Part shown: positions 19,527 to 29,000 of the stretch, piece by piece
Layout: each line of letters opens with the position of its first letter
Numbering within the stretch: position 1 is the stretch's first letter
From: Pseudomonas triticicola
Lineage (GTDB): Bacteria; Pseudomonadota; Gammaproteobacteria; Pseudomonadales; Pseudomonadaceae
Direction: 5' to 3'
Assembly (NCBI RefSeq): GCF_019145375.1
Contig: NZ_JAHSTX010000001.1
Coordinates: 3,993,501-4,057,500, forward strand
Length of the DNA stretch: 64,000 nucleotides
Made by a program: the position numbers and the translations under genes
Notes under the pieces: generated by a model
Told to the model about the DNA's origin: nothing
What the model saw: only the letters and a program-made list of their open reading frames with translations
Database searches by the model: none

Positions 19527-21433
19527 CAACGACCGCGCAGGAACAGTTTGTCCAGATCGTCCAGGCCCAATTGGGTCCAGGTCGGTCGGCCATGGTTGCA
19601 TTGACCGCTGCGCTCGGTGTTTTCCATATCACGCAACAGGCCGTTCATTTCCGGCAGGGCCAAGCGCCGGTTGGCGCGGATCGCGCCGTGGCAGGCCATA
19701 GTGCCGAGCAGTTCGTTGAGATGCGCCTGGATACGGTCGCTGGTGCCGTACTCCATCAAATCAGAAAGCACGTCGCCGACCAGTCGATTGGCTTCGGCCT
19801 GCTTGAGCAATGCCGGAATCTGCCGGATCGCCAGGGTTTCCGGGCCAAGGCGCTGCAATTCGAAACCGAGACGCTGAAACCACGCCGCATGCTCTTCAGC
19901 ACAATCGGCCTCGCGCTGACTGACCGCCAGCGACTCCGGCACCAGCAACGGCTGGCCACTGAGACCTTCGCTGGCCATGGCGATCTTCAGGCGCTCGTAC
20001 ATGATCCGCTCGTGGGCGGCATGCATATCCACCAGCACCAGACCATGGGCGTTCTCGGACAAAATATAGATGCCCTTGAGCTGCGCCAGTGCATAGCCGA
20101 GCGGCGGGATATCTTCCTGACCGGTCGGCAGTGCGCTGGCATTGGCTTCAGGCAGCGGCGCAAAAAATTCCTTGTAAGCGGCTTGCGCCTCGGCAGCAGG
20201 CAGCGCCGATTGCGGACGCGGCGTGTATTGATACTGATAAGCGCCGCCAGCGCTGGCACCGGACGAAGTATTGAACACCGGCTGCGCCTGCGGCTGCTCC
20301 AGCAGCGCATTGGCGGCCAGACGCATCTCGCCTTGCGGGCCGAATTCGCCCGCCTCGATCCCGCTCGGCCGAACGATCGCCGTGGTGACCGAGCCAGCCA
20401 GCTGATCTTCCGGGCGCACATCGCCCAACGCGCGGTGCAGCGTGCCATACAGGAAATCGTGGACCATGCGCCCGTCACGGAAACGCACTTCGTGCTTGGT
20501 CGGGTGCACGTTGACATCTACCGCCGCCGGATCGACTTCGAAAAACAGCGCGAAGGTCGGATGCCGACCGTTGAACAGCACGTCGCGATAAGCCTGGCGT
20601 ACCGCGTGGGCCACCAGTTTGTCGCGCACCGCACGGCCGTTTACGAAGAAATACTGCAAATCCGCCTGACTGCGGTTGAAGGTCGGCAAACCGACCCAGC
20701 CCCACAGGTGCAGGCCATTGCGTTCAATTTCGATCGGCAACGCCTGCTCAAGGAAACCTGAACCGCAGATCGCCGCCACACGCCGCGCACGGGCCGCATC
20801 ATCGTGGGCCTCGTGCAGGCTGAGGATGGTCTTGCCGTTGTGGCGCAGATGAAAAGCCACGTCGAAGCGCGCCAGCGCCAGACGCTTGATCACTTCTTGC
20901 AGATGATCGAATTCGGTTTTTTCGGTCTTGAGAAATTTGCGCCGGGCCGGGGTGTTGAAGAACAGGTCGCGGACTTCCACCGAAGTGCCGACCGGATGCG
21001 CCGCCGGCTGCACGCGCGGCGCCATGTCCCGGCCTTCGGTTTCGACCTGCCAGGCCTGATCGGCATCGCGGGTGCGCGAGGTCAGGGTCAGACGCGCCAC
21101 GGAGCTGATCGACGCCAGCGCCTCGCCACGGAAACCCAGGCTCATCACCTGTTCAAGATCCTCGAGGTTGCGAATCTTGCTGGTGGCGTGACGGGCCAAG
21201 GCCAGCGGCAGGTCATCGGCGGAAATACCGCTGCCGTCATCGCGCACGCGCAGCAACTTGACGCCGCCCTGCTCGACATCGACGTCGATACGCTTGGCGC
21301 CGGAGTCGAGGCTGTTTTCCAGCAGCTCCTTGATCACCGAAGCCGGGCGCTCAACCACCTCACCGGCGGCAATCTGGTTCGCCAGCCGTGGGCTGAGCAG
21401 CTCGATGCGCGCCGTGTTCAGTACCTGGTTCAT
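19526..21433 (-). CDS. mutL: DNA mismatch repair protein MutL
   Basis: The 635-residue protein links MutS mismatch recognition to strand removal. The N-terminal GHKL ATPase has [24 protein letters not shown] and [15 protein letters not shown] variable linker spans about 340-440. The C-terminal dimerisation domain holds [14 protein letters not shown], the form of the DQHA(X)2E(X)4E endonuclease motif seen in Pseudomonas, so it should nick DNA itself, in line with the absence of MutH in this genus. It is coupled to miaA downstream and overlaps amiB by 4 nt. Confidence 0.98.
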   Translation of the reverse strand: MNQVLNTARIELLSPRLANQIAAGEVVERPASVIKELLENSLDSGAKRIDVDVEQGGVKLLRVRDDGSGISADDLPLALARHATSKIRNLEDLEQVMSLGFRGEALASISSVARLTLTSRTRDADQAWQVETEGRDMAPRVQPAAHPVGTSVEVRDLFFNTPARRKFLKTEKTEFDHLQEVIKRLALARFDVAFHLRHNGKTILSLHEAHDDAARARRVAAICGSGFLEQALPIEIERNGLHLWGWVGLPTFNRSQADLQYFFVNGRAVRDKLVAHAVRQAYRDVLFNGRHPTFALFFEVDPAAVDVNVHPTKHEVRFRDGRMVHDFLYGTLHRALGDVRPEDQLAGSVTTAIVRPSGIEAGEFGPQGEMRLAANALLEQPQAQPVFNTSSGASAGGAYQYQYTPRPQSALPAAEAQAAYKEFFAPLPEANASALPTGQEDIPPLGYALAQLKGIYILSENAHGLVLVDMHAAHERIMYERLKIAMASEGLSGQPLLVPESLAVSQREADCAEEHAAWFQRLGFELQRLGPETLAIRQIPALLKQAEANRLVGDVLSDLMEYGTSDRIQAHLNELLGTMACHGAIRANRRLALPEMNGLLRDMENTERSGQCNHGRPTWTQLGLDDLDKLFLRGR

Positions 21434-22845
21434 TCTTTCGACGCCAGTTCGGTGCCGGGAATGGTCAGATGCTGACCGACTTTCAGCTCATCGCTTTTCA
21501 GGTTGTTGGCGGCGCGCAGGGTGGCCGGCGAAACCTGATAGCGCACGCCGATCATCGCCAGGGTTTCCCCCGGGCCGACACGGTGGTCACGCGGGCCTTG
21601 GGCGATCTTGCCGGAATCACGCAGCCAGGCGATGTAGGTGCCCGGCGGCGGATTCTGCTGGAAGAACTGGCGCACGCCGCTACTGATCGAGCGGGCCAGC
21701 GCCTGCTGATGGCTCGACGCGGACAGTTTGTTCGCTTCGTTGGCGTTGGAAATGAAGCCGGTTTCGACCAGGATCGACGGAATATCCGGTGACTTCAGCA
21801 CCATGAACCCGGCTTGTTCCACACGTTGTTTGTGCAGCGGCGTAACGCGACCGATGTTGGTCAGCACCTTTTGCCCGACGTTGAGACTGGAAGTCAGCGA
21901 CGCAGTCATCGACAGGTCGAGCAACACGCCGGCGAGCATGCGGTCCTTGTCGTCGAGGCTGACGTTGCCGGCCCCGCCGATCAGGTCGGAACGGTTTTCA
22001 CTGTCGGCCAGCCAACGCGCAGTCTCGGACGTAGCGCCACGATCGGACAGGGCGAACACCGACGCACCGAACGCGGCTGCGGACGGCGCAGCGTCGGCGT
22101 GGATCGAGACAAACAGATCGGCGCCCTTCTTGCGGGCGATCTCGGTACGTCCGCGCAATGGAATGAAGTAGTCGCCGGTACGGGTCAGTTCGGCGCGGAA
22201 GCCTTTCATGCCGTTGACCTGACGCTGCAATTCGCGAGCGATCTGCAGCACAACGTCCTTCTCACGTTGGCCGCGCGAGCCGGACGCGCCCGGGTCTTCG
22301 CCACCGTGGCCGGCATCGATCACGACGATAATGTCGCGCTTGCCAGCCGGGGCTGGCGGCAGCTTGATCGCCGGTTCGGTCGGGGTCACCGGCACTGCCG
22401 GCACGGTCGCCACCGAAGGCGTCGGAGCTGGCGGCGGCGCGGCATCGGCCGGGTTGTCGAACAGATCGACCACCAGACGGTTGCCGTACTGCGCGTTCGG
22501 CGCCAGCGAGAAGCTTTTCGGGGTGACGGCTTTTTTCAGGTCGATGACCACCCGCAGGTCGGTCGGGGTGCGCTGGGCCGAGCGCATCGCAGTGATCGGC
22601 GTGTTCGCGGTCTGCACGTTCAACGGCGCGCCGAGGGTGGCGCCGTTTATGTCGATCACCAGCCGGTCCGGCGCGGTCAGGGTGAAAACGCTGTGCTGCA
22701 CCGGGCCGCTGAGGTCGAAGACCAGTCGCGTGTTGTCCGGCGCCCGCCACAGGCGCACGCTGTTGACCTTTGAATCGGCCACAGCGTTGACGGTTACTGC
22801 CATCAACATCAGTCCAGCGGCAGCCACCAACGCGCGAAAGCGCAT
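21430..22845 (-). CDS. amiB: N-acetylmuramoyl-L-alanine amidase (AMIN-amidase_3-LysM)
   Basis: This periplasmic zinc amidase cleaves septal peptidoglycan for daughter-cell separation. A signal peptide ([23 protein letters not shown]) is followed by the AMIN targeting domain (about 25-130, [18 protein letters not shown]) and a Pro/Ala linker. The amidase_3 domain has [15 protein letters not shown] (Zn His) and [14 protein letters not shown] (catalytic Glu), and a C-terminal LysM runs from [16 protein letters not shown] to HLTIPGT. The start at 22845 has GGGG upstream; an ATG at 22860, just after the tsaE stop, is possible and adds five residues. Confidence 0.95.
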   Translation of the reverse strand: MRFRALVAAAGLMLMAVTVNAVADSKVNSVRLWRAPDNTRLVFDLSGPVQHSVFTLTAPDRLVIDINGATLGAPLNVQTANTPITAMRSAQRTPTDLRVVIDLKKAVTPKSFSLAPNAQYGNRLVVDLFDNPADAAPPPAPTPSVATVPAVPVTPTEPAIKLPPAPAGKRDIIVVIDAGHGGEDPGASGSRGQREKDVVLQIARELQRQVNGMKGFRAELTRTGDYFIPLRGRTEIARKKGADLFVSIHADAAPSAAAFGASVFALSDRGATSETARWLADSENRSDLIGGAGNVSLDDKDRMLAGVLLDLSMTASLTSSLNVGQKVLTNIGRVTPLHKQRVEQAGFMVLKSPDIPSILVETGFISNANEANKLSASSHQQALARSISSGVRQFFQQNPPPGTYIAWLRDSGKIAQGPRDHRVGPGETLAMIGVRYQVSPATLRAANNLKSDELKVGQHLTIPGTELASKE

Positions 22846-22860
22846 ACCAAACCCCATCAT

Positions 22861-23331
22861 TTAATTGGATTCCAATGCCAAAGCGGCACACCAGGCCTCG
22901 CCACGCGAGCCCTGGGCTAAAATTTTCAGCGAACGCCCGCTGTCTTGCGGGCTAATGGTAATGGTCAGGTCAGGCTTTGGCAAAAAGCCTGCACCTTTAT
23001 CGGGCCATTCGATCAGGCACAGGGCATCGTCTTCGAAGTAGTCGCGGATGCCGAGAAACTCCAGCTCCTCGGGATCGACCAGACGATAGAGGTCGAAGTG
23101 GAAGGCACGAACGTCACCGATCTCGTAGGGCTCGACCAATGTGAAGGTCGGACTTTTTACCGCGCCGACATGCCCCAGCCCACGAATGATGCCCCGTGAC
23201 AGGGTGGTTTTGCCCATACCCAGATTGCCTTCGAGAAAAATCAGGCCATGGCCCTGGGTGACGCGGGCGATTCGTGCGCCAAAGTCGCTCATCGCCTGTT
23301 CATCGGCCAGGTACAGGGTTACTTCAGACAC
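22861..23331 (-). CDS. tsaE: tRNA threonylcarbamoyladenosine biosynthesis ATPase TsaE
   Basis: The 156-residue P-loop ATPase (YjeE family) is needed with TsaB, TsaC and TsaD for t6A37 of tRNAs. It has FLEGNLGMGKTTLSRGIIR (Walker A), KSPTFTLVEPYE and CLIEWPDKG. The start is a GTG at 23331 with GGAGGAGC upstream. It overlaps the end of nnrD by 13 nt, and amiB follows within 20 nt, so nnrD-tsaE-amiB-mutL-miaA-hfq form one long transcription unit. Confidence 0.96.
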   Translation of the reverse strand: MSEVTLYLADEQAMSDFGARIARVTQGHGLIFLEGNLGMGKTTLSRGIIRGLGHVGAVKSPTFTLVEPYEIGDVRAFHFDLYRLVDPEELEFLGIRDYFEDDALCLIEWPDKGAGFLPKPDLTITISPQDSGRSLKILAQGSRGEAWCAALALESN

Positions 23332-24818
23332 GGTGCTTGCTCCTCCAACAACTGACGAATGGCTGGAATCAGATCACTGGCCGCCAGCCCACGGCCGAAT
23401 TTGCCTTGTTGCATGCCGGCGTTGGCGTGCAGCCAGACGGCCAGGCATGCCGCATCGAACGCGCCCATGCCCTGGGCCAGCAATGCGCCGGTCAGACCGG
23501 CCAGCACATCGCCGAGCCCGCCCGTGGCCATCGCCGGATGGCCCTGATGACAGAGGGCCAGACGCCCGTCTGGATGGGCAATCAGACTGCCGGCACCTTT
23601 CAGAACCACTACCGCTGAATACTTCTTGCTCAACGCCAGAGCAGCGGCCGGGCGATCGGCCTGCACTTCGGCGGTACTGATGCCAAGCAAGCGCGCCGCT
23701 TCACCCGGATGCGGGGTGATCACGCAATCCTTGGGCAACTGGACAAAATCGCTGGCCAGCAGGTTCAACGCGTCAGCGTCCCACACTTGCGGCAACGCAG
23801 CATTGGCGGCCGCCGACAACAGGGCACGGCCCCAACTGGCCTGACCGAGACCCGGTCCGACCACCAGCACCGAAACCTTTTCCAGCAGCCCCATCAGTTG
23901 ATTGGCTGACGAGGTGCCGAGCGCCATCGCCTCCGGGACCCGAGTCAGCGCCGCCGGCACATGCTCTGGGCGAGTCGCCAGCGAGACCATGCCCGCGCCG
24001 CCGCGCAAGGCCATTTCCGTGCTGAGCAGAATCGCTCCGCCGAAACCGTGATCGCCGCCGATCAGCAACACGTGGCCAAAGCGGCCCTTGTGCGAGGTCG
24101 GCGCACGGGACGCAAGTGCTGGAAGATTAGCGGCACTCAGGCGTTGAGCGCAGACGGGAATGTCACTGGAAATTTCGTCGGTGGCTTGCAGATCGTTGAA
24201 GACCAGTTCGCCGATATGATCCGCCGCATCACCGGTCAACAGCCCGATCTTCATAGCAATGAATGTCACCGTCAGATCGGCGCGGACCGCGACGCCCAGT
24301 TCACGTCCGGTATCGGCACATAGCCCTGACGGAATATCGACCGCCGCTACCGGCAAACCGCAGGCGTTGATCGCCTTGATCGCCGATGCATAGGGCTCAC
24401 GCACTTCGCCGCTCAGGCCAGTGCCGAGCAAGGCATCGAGGACGACACCGCGCAGCTCGCTTTGCCCCTGCCAGCCTTGCACCACAACACCAGCAGCCAC
24501 CGATTCGCCATGGGCCAGTGCGGCATCGCCCTGCAAACGCTGCGGATCGCCGACGGCGAGAACCCGCACCGTCCAACCGGCCCGCAGCGCCAGCCCGGCC
24601 ACCAGATAACCGTCGCCAGCGTTGTTGCCGTGCCCGGCGAGCACGGTCAGTTCGTTCGCTGCCGGCCACTTGCGCACCAGTGCGCGCCATGTCGCGCGGG
24701 CGGCGCGCTGCATCAATTCGAAGCCCGGGGTGCCGGCGGCGATCAGCCGCGCGTCGAGTTCGCGCACCTGCGCGGCGCGGTACAGCGCGTCGGGTAATTC
24801 ATCTTTCGTCTGCGGCAT
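23319..24818 (-). CDS. nnrD: Bifunctional NAD(P)H-hydrate epimerase / ADP-dependent dehydratase
   Basis: The 499-residue fusion repairs damaged NAD(P)H. The N-terminal YjeF_N epimerase domain (about 1-215) has VLAGHGNNAGDGYLVA. The C-terminal ribokinase-like dehydratase domain (about 225-495) has KGRFGHVLLIGGDHGFGGA, VVGPGLGQ, VITPHPGEAARLL and the catalytic GGLGDVLAGLTGALL. The ATG at 24818 (MPQTKDELPDALYRAAQ) is chosen because the 142-residue upstream extension is the antisense of queG. It is divergent from queG and heads the tsaE operon. Confidence 0.96.
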   Translation of the reverse strand: MPQTKDELPDALYRAAQVRELDARLIAAGTPGFELMQRAARATWRALVRKWPAANELTVLAGHGNNAGDGYLVAGLALRAGWTVRVLAVGDPQRLQGDAALAHGESVAAGVVVQGWQGQSELRGVVLDALLGTGLSGEVREPYASAIKAINACGLPVAAVDIPSGLCADTGRELGVAVRADLTVTFIAMKIGLLTGDAADHIGELVFNDLQATDEISSDIPVCAQRLSAANLPALASRAPTSHKGRFGHVLLIGGDHGFGGAILLSTEMALRGGAGMVSLATRPEHVPAALTRVPEAMALGTSSANQLMGLLEKVSVLVVGPGLGQASWGRALLSAAANAALPQVWDADALNLLASDFVQLPKDCVITPHPGEAARLLGISTAEVQADRPAAALALSKKYSAVVVLKGAGSLIAHPDGRLALCHQGHPAMATGGLGDVLAGLTGALLAQGMGAFDAACLAVWLHANAGMQQGKFGRGLAASDLIPAIRQLLEEQAPCLK

Positions 24819-24881
24819 GCGTCTTCGGGCTCCGATGTCTGGCAGAATTATACGCACCTCAGCTCCGGTTTCTCTCGCCTC

Positions 24882-25994
24882 ATGTCCGCCATCACCACAG
24901 ACCTGCCCGCCCTCGCCCAATCGATCAAGGATTGGGGCCGCGAGCTGGGCTTCCAGCAAGTCGGCATCAGCGGTCTGGACCTGGCCGAGCACGAGCAGCA
25001 TCTGCAACGCTGGCTCGACGCCGGCTATCACGGCGAAATGGACTACATGGGCGCCCATGGCAGCAAACGCTCGCACCCGGAAGAACTGGTGCCGGGCACG
25101 TTGCGCGTGGTTTCGCTGCGCATGGACTACCTGCCAGGCGATACCGAAATGGCCAAACGCCTGGCTGAACCGGAAAAGGCTTACGTGTCGCGTTATGCCT
25201 TGGGCCGCGATTACCACAAATTGATCCGTAAACGTGTTCAGCAATTAGCGGACAAGATTCAGGCGGAGATCGGACCGTTCGGTTTTCGTGCATTTGTCGA
25301 CAGCGCGCCGGTGCTGGAAAAAGCCATCTCCGAACAGGCCGGGCTGGGCTGGATCGGCAAAAACACCCTGGTCCTCAACCGCAAGGCCGGCAGTTACTTC
25401 TTCCTCAGTGAGCTGTTCGTCGACCTGCCGCTACCGGTGGACGAGCCGCACAGCACCGAACATTGCGGGCGCTGCACCGCTTGTCTGGATATCTGCCCGA
25501 CCAACGCCTTCGTCGGCCCCTATGTGCTGGACGCCCGGCGCTGCATTTCCTATTTGACCATTGAGCTGAAAACCGCGATTCCCGAAGAATTGCGGCCGTT
25601 GATAGGCAATCGGGTGTTTGGCTGCGATGACTGCCAGATCGTCTGTCCGTGGAACCGCTTCGCCCGGCCGACCGGGGAAAACGATTTCAAGCCACGGCAC
25701 AATCTGGATAACGCACAGTTGGCCGAGTTGTTTTTGTGGGATGAAGATAAGTTTCTAAGCAGCACCGAAGGTTCGCCATTGCGGCGCGCCGGGTATGAGC
25801 GCTGGTTGCGCAATCTGGCGGTGGGGCTGGGAAATGCGCCTTCAACGATTCCGGTGCTGGAAGCGTTGAAGGCGCGACGGGATTATCCGTCAGAGTTGGT
25901 CAAAGAACATGTGGAGTGGGCGTTAAGCCAGCATTCGGCTTTGATCCATACCCATGCCACTACATTGCCAACGGACGGAACGGGTGACCCGTAG
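24882..25994 (+). CDS. queG: Epoxyqueuosine reductase
   Basis: The 370-residue cobalamin-dependent iron-sulfur enzyme makes queuosine from epoxyqueuosine, the last step of Q34 synthesis in tRNAs. The N-terminal DUF1730/B12-binding half contains GYHGEMDYMG and GLGWIGKNTL. The ferredoxin-like part has two [4Fe-4S] motifs, CGRCTACLDICPTNAF and CDDCQIVCPWNRFA, and a HEAT-like C-terminus follows. It is transcribed divergently from nnrD across a 63-nt gap. Its 3' end faces the RHS toxin gene only 32 nt away. Confidence 0.97.
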   Translation: MSAITTDLPALAQSIKDWGRELGFQQVGISGLDLAEHEQHLQRWLDAGYHGEMDYMGAHGSKRSHPEELVPGTLRVVSLRMDYLPGDTEMAKRLAEPEKAYVSRYALGRDYHKLIRKRVQQLADKIQAEIGPFGFRAFVDSAPVLEKAISEQAGLGWIGKNTLVLNRKAGSYFFLSELFVDLPLPVDEPHSTEHCGRCTACLDICPTNAFVGPYVLDARRCISYLTIELKTAIPEELRPLIGNRVFGCDDCQIVCPWNRFARPTGENDFKPRHNLDNAQLAELFLWDEDKFLSSTEGSPLRRAGYERWLRNLAVGLGNAPSTIPVLEALKARRDYPSELVKEHVEWALSQHSALIHTHATTLPTDGTGDP

Positions 25995-26026
25995 ACTCTG
26001 CTACGAAAACGGGTCCGCCCCGCTAA

Positions 26027-29000
26027 TCACCATTGCGGGTCGTGAGTGCCGACTTGCTTGATGATGATTTGTTTGGTGTTGTCATTCACCAGAAAAAAAG
26101 CACGGTGTCCATACGTCACACGCATGTGTGCATGCATGAACCCCTTATGCTCACCATTGGGCTTGAAGTTGTTGTAGTTGGGATAGTTCTCGTACAGGCC
26201 CGTGGGAAAAACCTTGGCTGCTTCTCGAGGATGCGTATTGTGGTTAATGATCTCTGCCTTGTACTCGTAGTACTTGGCAAGCTGTGCTTTTCCACGTTTT
26301 CCCTCATCGAGATAATTGTGACCGGCAAAATCTTCAATAACCGTCCAGTTTGCTGGCGGCTCCGCCTCAGCAGCAGCTGCTCCGGCTTTGCTTGATTTGG
26401 AAAACTCTTTTTTGAAAGGCATGCCGAACGTCGCGTATTCCTTTTCAACGATCCTGACTGGCGGCTCGTCAGCCAGTTTCACAAGATACGGGCGCGGCTT
26501 CAGTGTTTGCGCGACTGCGTGTCGAACCGCCAGTGCACCCGCAGCAGCCGACGCAATACCCAGTCCCATACTTACCCAGCCGAGTATTTCGCCTACCCGC
26601 GACTGCGGGTCATACGCATAGGCAATCTCGCTGCCAACGGCAGTCACCCCTGAAGCGACGCCCAACCCCATTGCCAACAGGGCTAATGGCGTAGCAGCAC
26701 CGAGGGTCACGATACTCGCGACAATCCCGATAACCCCCAGCGCAATCCCCGCAATCGACTGCCAGGAAATATGTCCCGTAGGGTCAATGCGGTTGACCGG
26801 ATCACCCAGGCAGTATGCATAGGCATTCAAACCGCCCGCACCAAACGGACTCATGCTGTCGGGACTGGTGAACCGCATCAGGGTCGGGCTGTAGGCCCGA
26901 TAACCGTTGCCGAGCAGGTACAGACCTGTGACTGCATCCAGTTGCTCGCCATTGAACCCCGCCAGGCTGAACAACGCGCCTTCGGCAGGACGATGCCCAT
27001 AAGGGCTGTAGGCATTATCTTCCCATTGCTCCCCGTGTAACTGTGTCAGCACTGTTTGCTGTTGATCCGCCCCGAAGATCCGGCTGCCGACGTTAGCCCC
27101 GAATTGCTGTTGCCCCAGTATCAGGCCACCATCGCGCACGACACTGCGCGAATCCGCGCCACGAATTTCGCTACTGACTGCCGAGTCGTGATAGTAGCGC
27201 TGCACATCCGGCATGCGCGGTTGCGACAGTTCAACGACTCGGTCAAAACCGTCGTAATGGAAACCACGCACCACATCCCCGCGTGCATTGCTCACCTGAG
27301 TCAGCCGACCGAAGGCGTCATAAGCCAAAGTGCGCGTCTGATCGTCCTTGATTATTCGACCGTTGGCGTCGTACTCCAGGGTGACCGGCGCGGGATAGTC
27401 AGCATGGGAGTGCATTACCCCAATAAGCTGCGCCGGATCGATTTCGCTGAAACTGAAGGTCGTTACGTTGACACCTTGGGGAAAGGTGGTTTGCAGCGTC
27501 AGGATGTTGTCCTGCGCGTCGAAGGTAAATATTTGCTGAGCAATCTCCTTTCCGTACGGATCCCGTGGCCGCTGGCTGCCATCACAGTCGTACTGTTTGA
27601 GGCGCCCGCGCACGTCGTAAGTGAAACGCTCGTCACGCAGCACGAAAGCGCCGCGCCTCAAAACCTTCTGCGCCAGTTTACCTGCCACGGTGTAGCTGGA
27701 GCTCAGCGTCTGAGTGGGCAAACCGCTGACTTCAAAACTTCGTTTTGTTTCACGCCCTATATCGTCGTAGGTCAGACGCGTCGTCAACAGGCGCTTGGTC
27801 GAAGTATCGCGTGTTTCGATCCTCTCCAGCAGGCCGCGTTTGTCATAGAAATAATCAGCCTGCACCGCACCTTGCTTGAATGAGGTTCTTCGCCCCCAGT
27901 TGTCGTACTGGGTCTGGTGCTTTGTACCGAGCACATCCATGTAGGTAAGGGGCAAACCGGCGAAAGAATAGGTATGGGAAACCGTCTTGCGCTGTTCGCC
28001 GAATTGGCTGGTTTCCGACTTCAGGCGTCCAGAGGGGAAATACTCGAAATGACGCTCGCGACCTTGTTCGATGCAGCTCTTGGTTTTTCCGTTCTGGACA
28101 TCGTAGGTGAATCGGGTGGTCAACCCGTTATCTTCCCCCTCGGTCACTGCTTTGCGCTCAGTCAACACCCCGCCCAGCTCAGGGGCATGGACGAACTCGA
28201 TCTTCTGACCCGCTGCATCTGTGGAGGACTTGGGTAGGCTGCGCCCGGCCTCGTAACTGGCGACCGACTTACGCCCCCCCACAGTAATCTCGGTCACACG
28301 GTTCAAACCATCGAACCTCTGTTGTCCCAGTGGCAAACCCGCCACTTTGATTTCAACCGGCAGCTCACCAGTGCTATGGGCGGCAAATGTGGTTTCCACG
28401 GCATGGCCGTCCGGCAGAACACTGCGAACCATCCGGTCGAACGCATCATATTCGTAGCGAGTGATGTTGCCGGCGGGATCGGTCTGACTCAAGGTTCGGC
28501 CCAAACCGTCATATTTATAAACGGTTTTACCCAGGCTTTGATCCTTGAGATCGAACATCTCGACGCTGTCCGGCTTACCGAAAGCATTGACGGCGACAAC
28601 TGTCTTGCCCATGCCCTGCTGCCAGTTTTGCTGCTGGCGGCTGATCGGGTCGAACACACTATGCTCGATGCGCCCATCGCCATGGCGGGTCTCCGTGACC
28701 TGCCCCCAATTGTCGTAAGAAAACTCCGTCTTGACCTCACGCAGAAGGCCTTCCCACCAATCGCTGTGAATGACCTCCACGGGCCGTCCCGACTGGTCAT
28801 GAAACGCGCTGTAGACCGTGCGCATCGGGCAGTTGCCATGCGTGTCGGGGTTGTCGCAATCCTTTTCCTGAATCGCCATGATGCGGCCCAGACCATCGTA
28901 TTTGGCGATTTGCATACCACCTGACGAGTCTGTCGTGGTCATCCTCGCAGGCTTGTTATCTTTGGCAGCCTCATAGTTCCAATGAGTAGAGGAGGCATAC

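Noticed and set aside
23319..25244. Extended nnrD start at 25244
   Set aside because: The 142 extra residues are the antisense of queG; the family start at 24818 is well supported.
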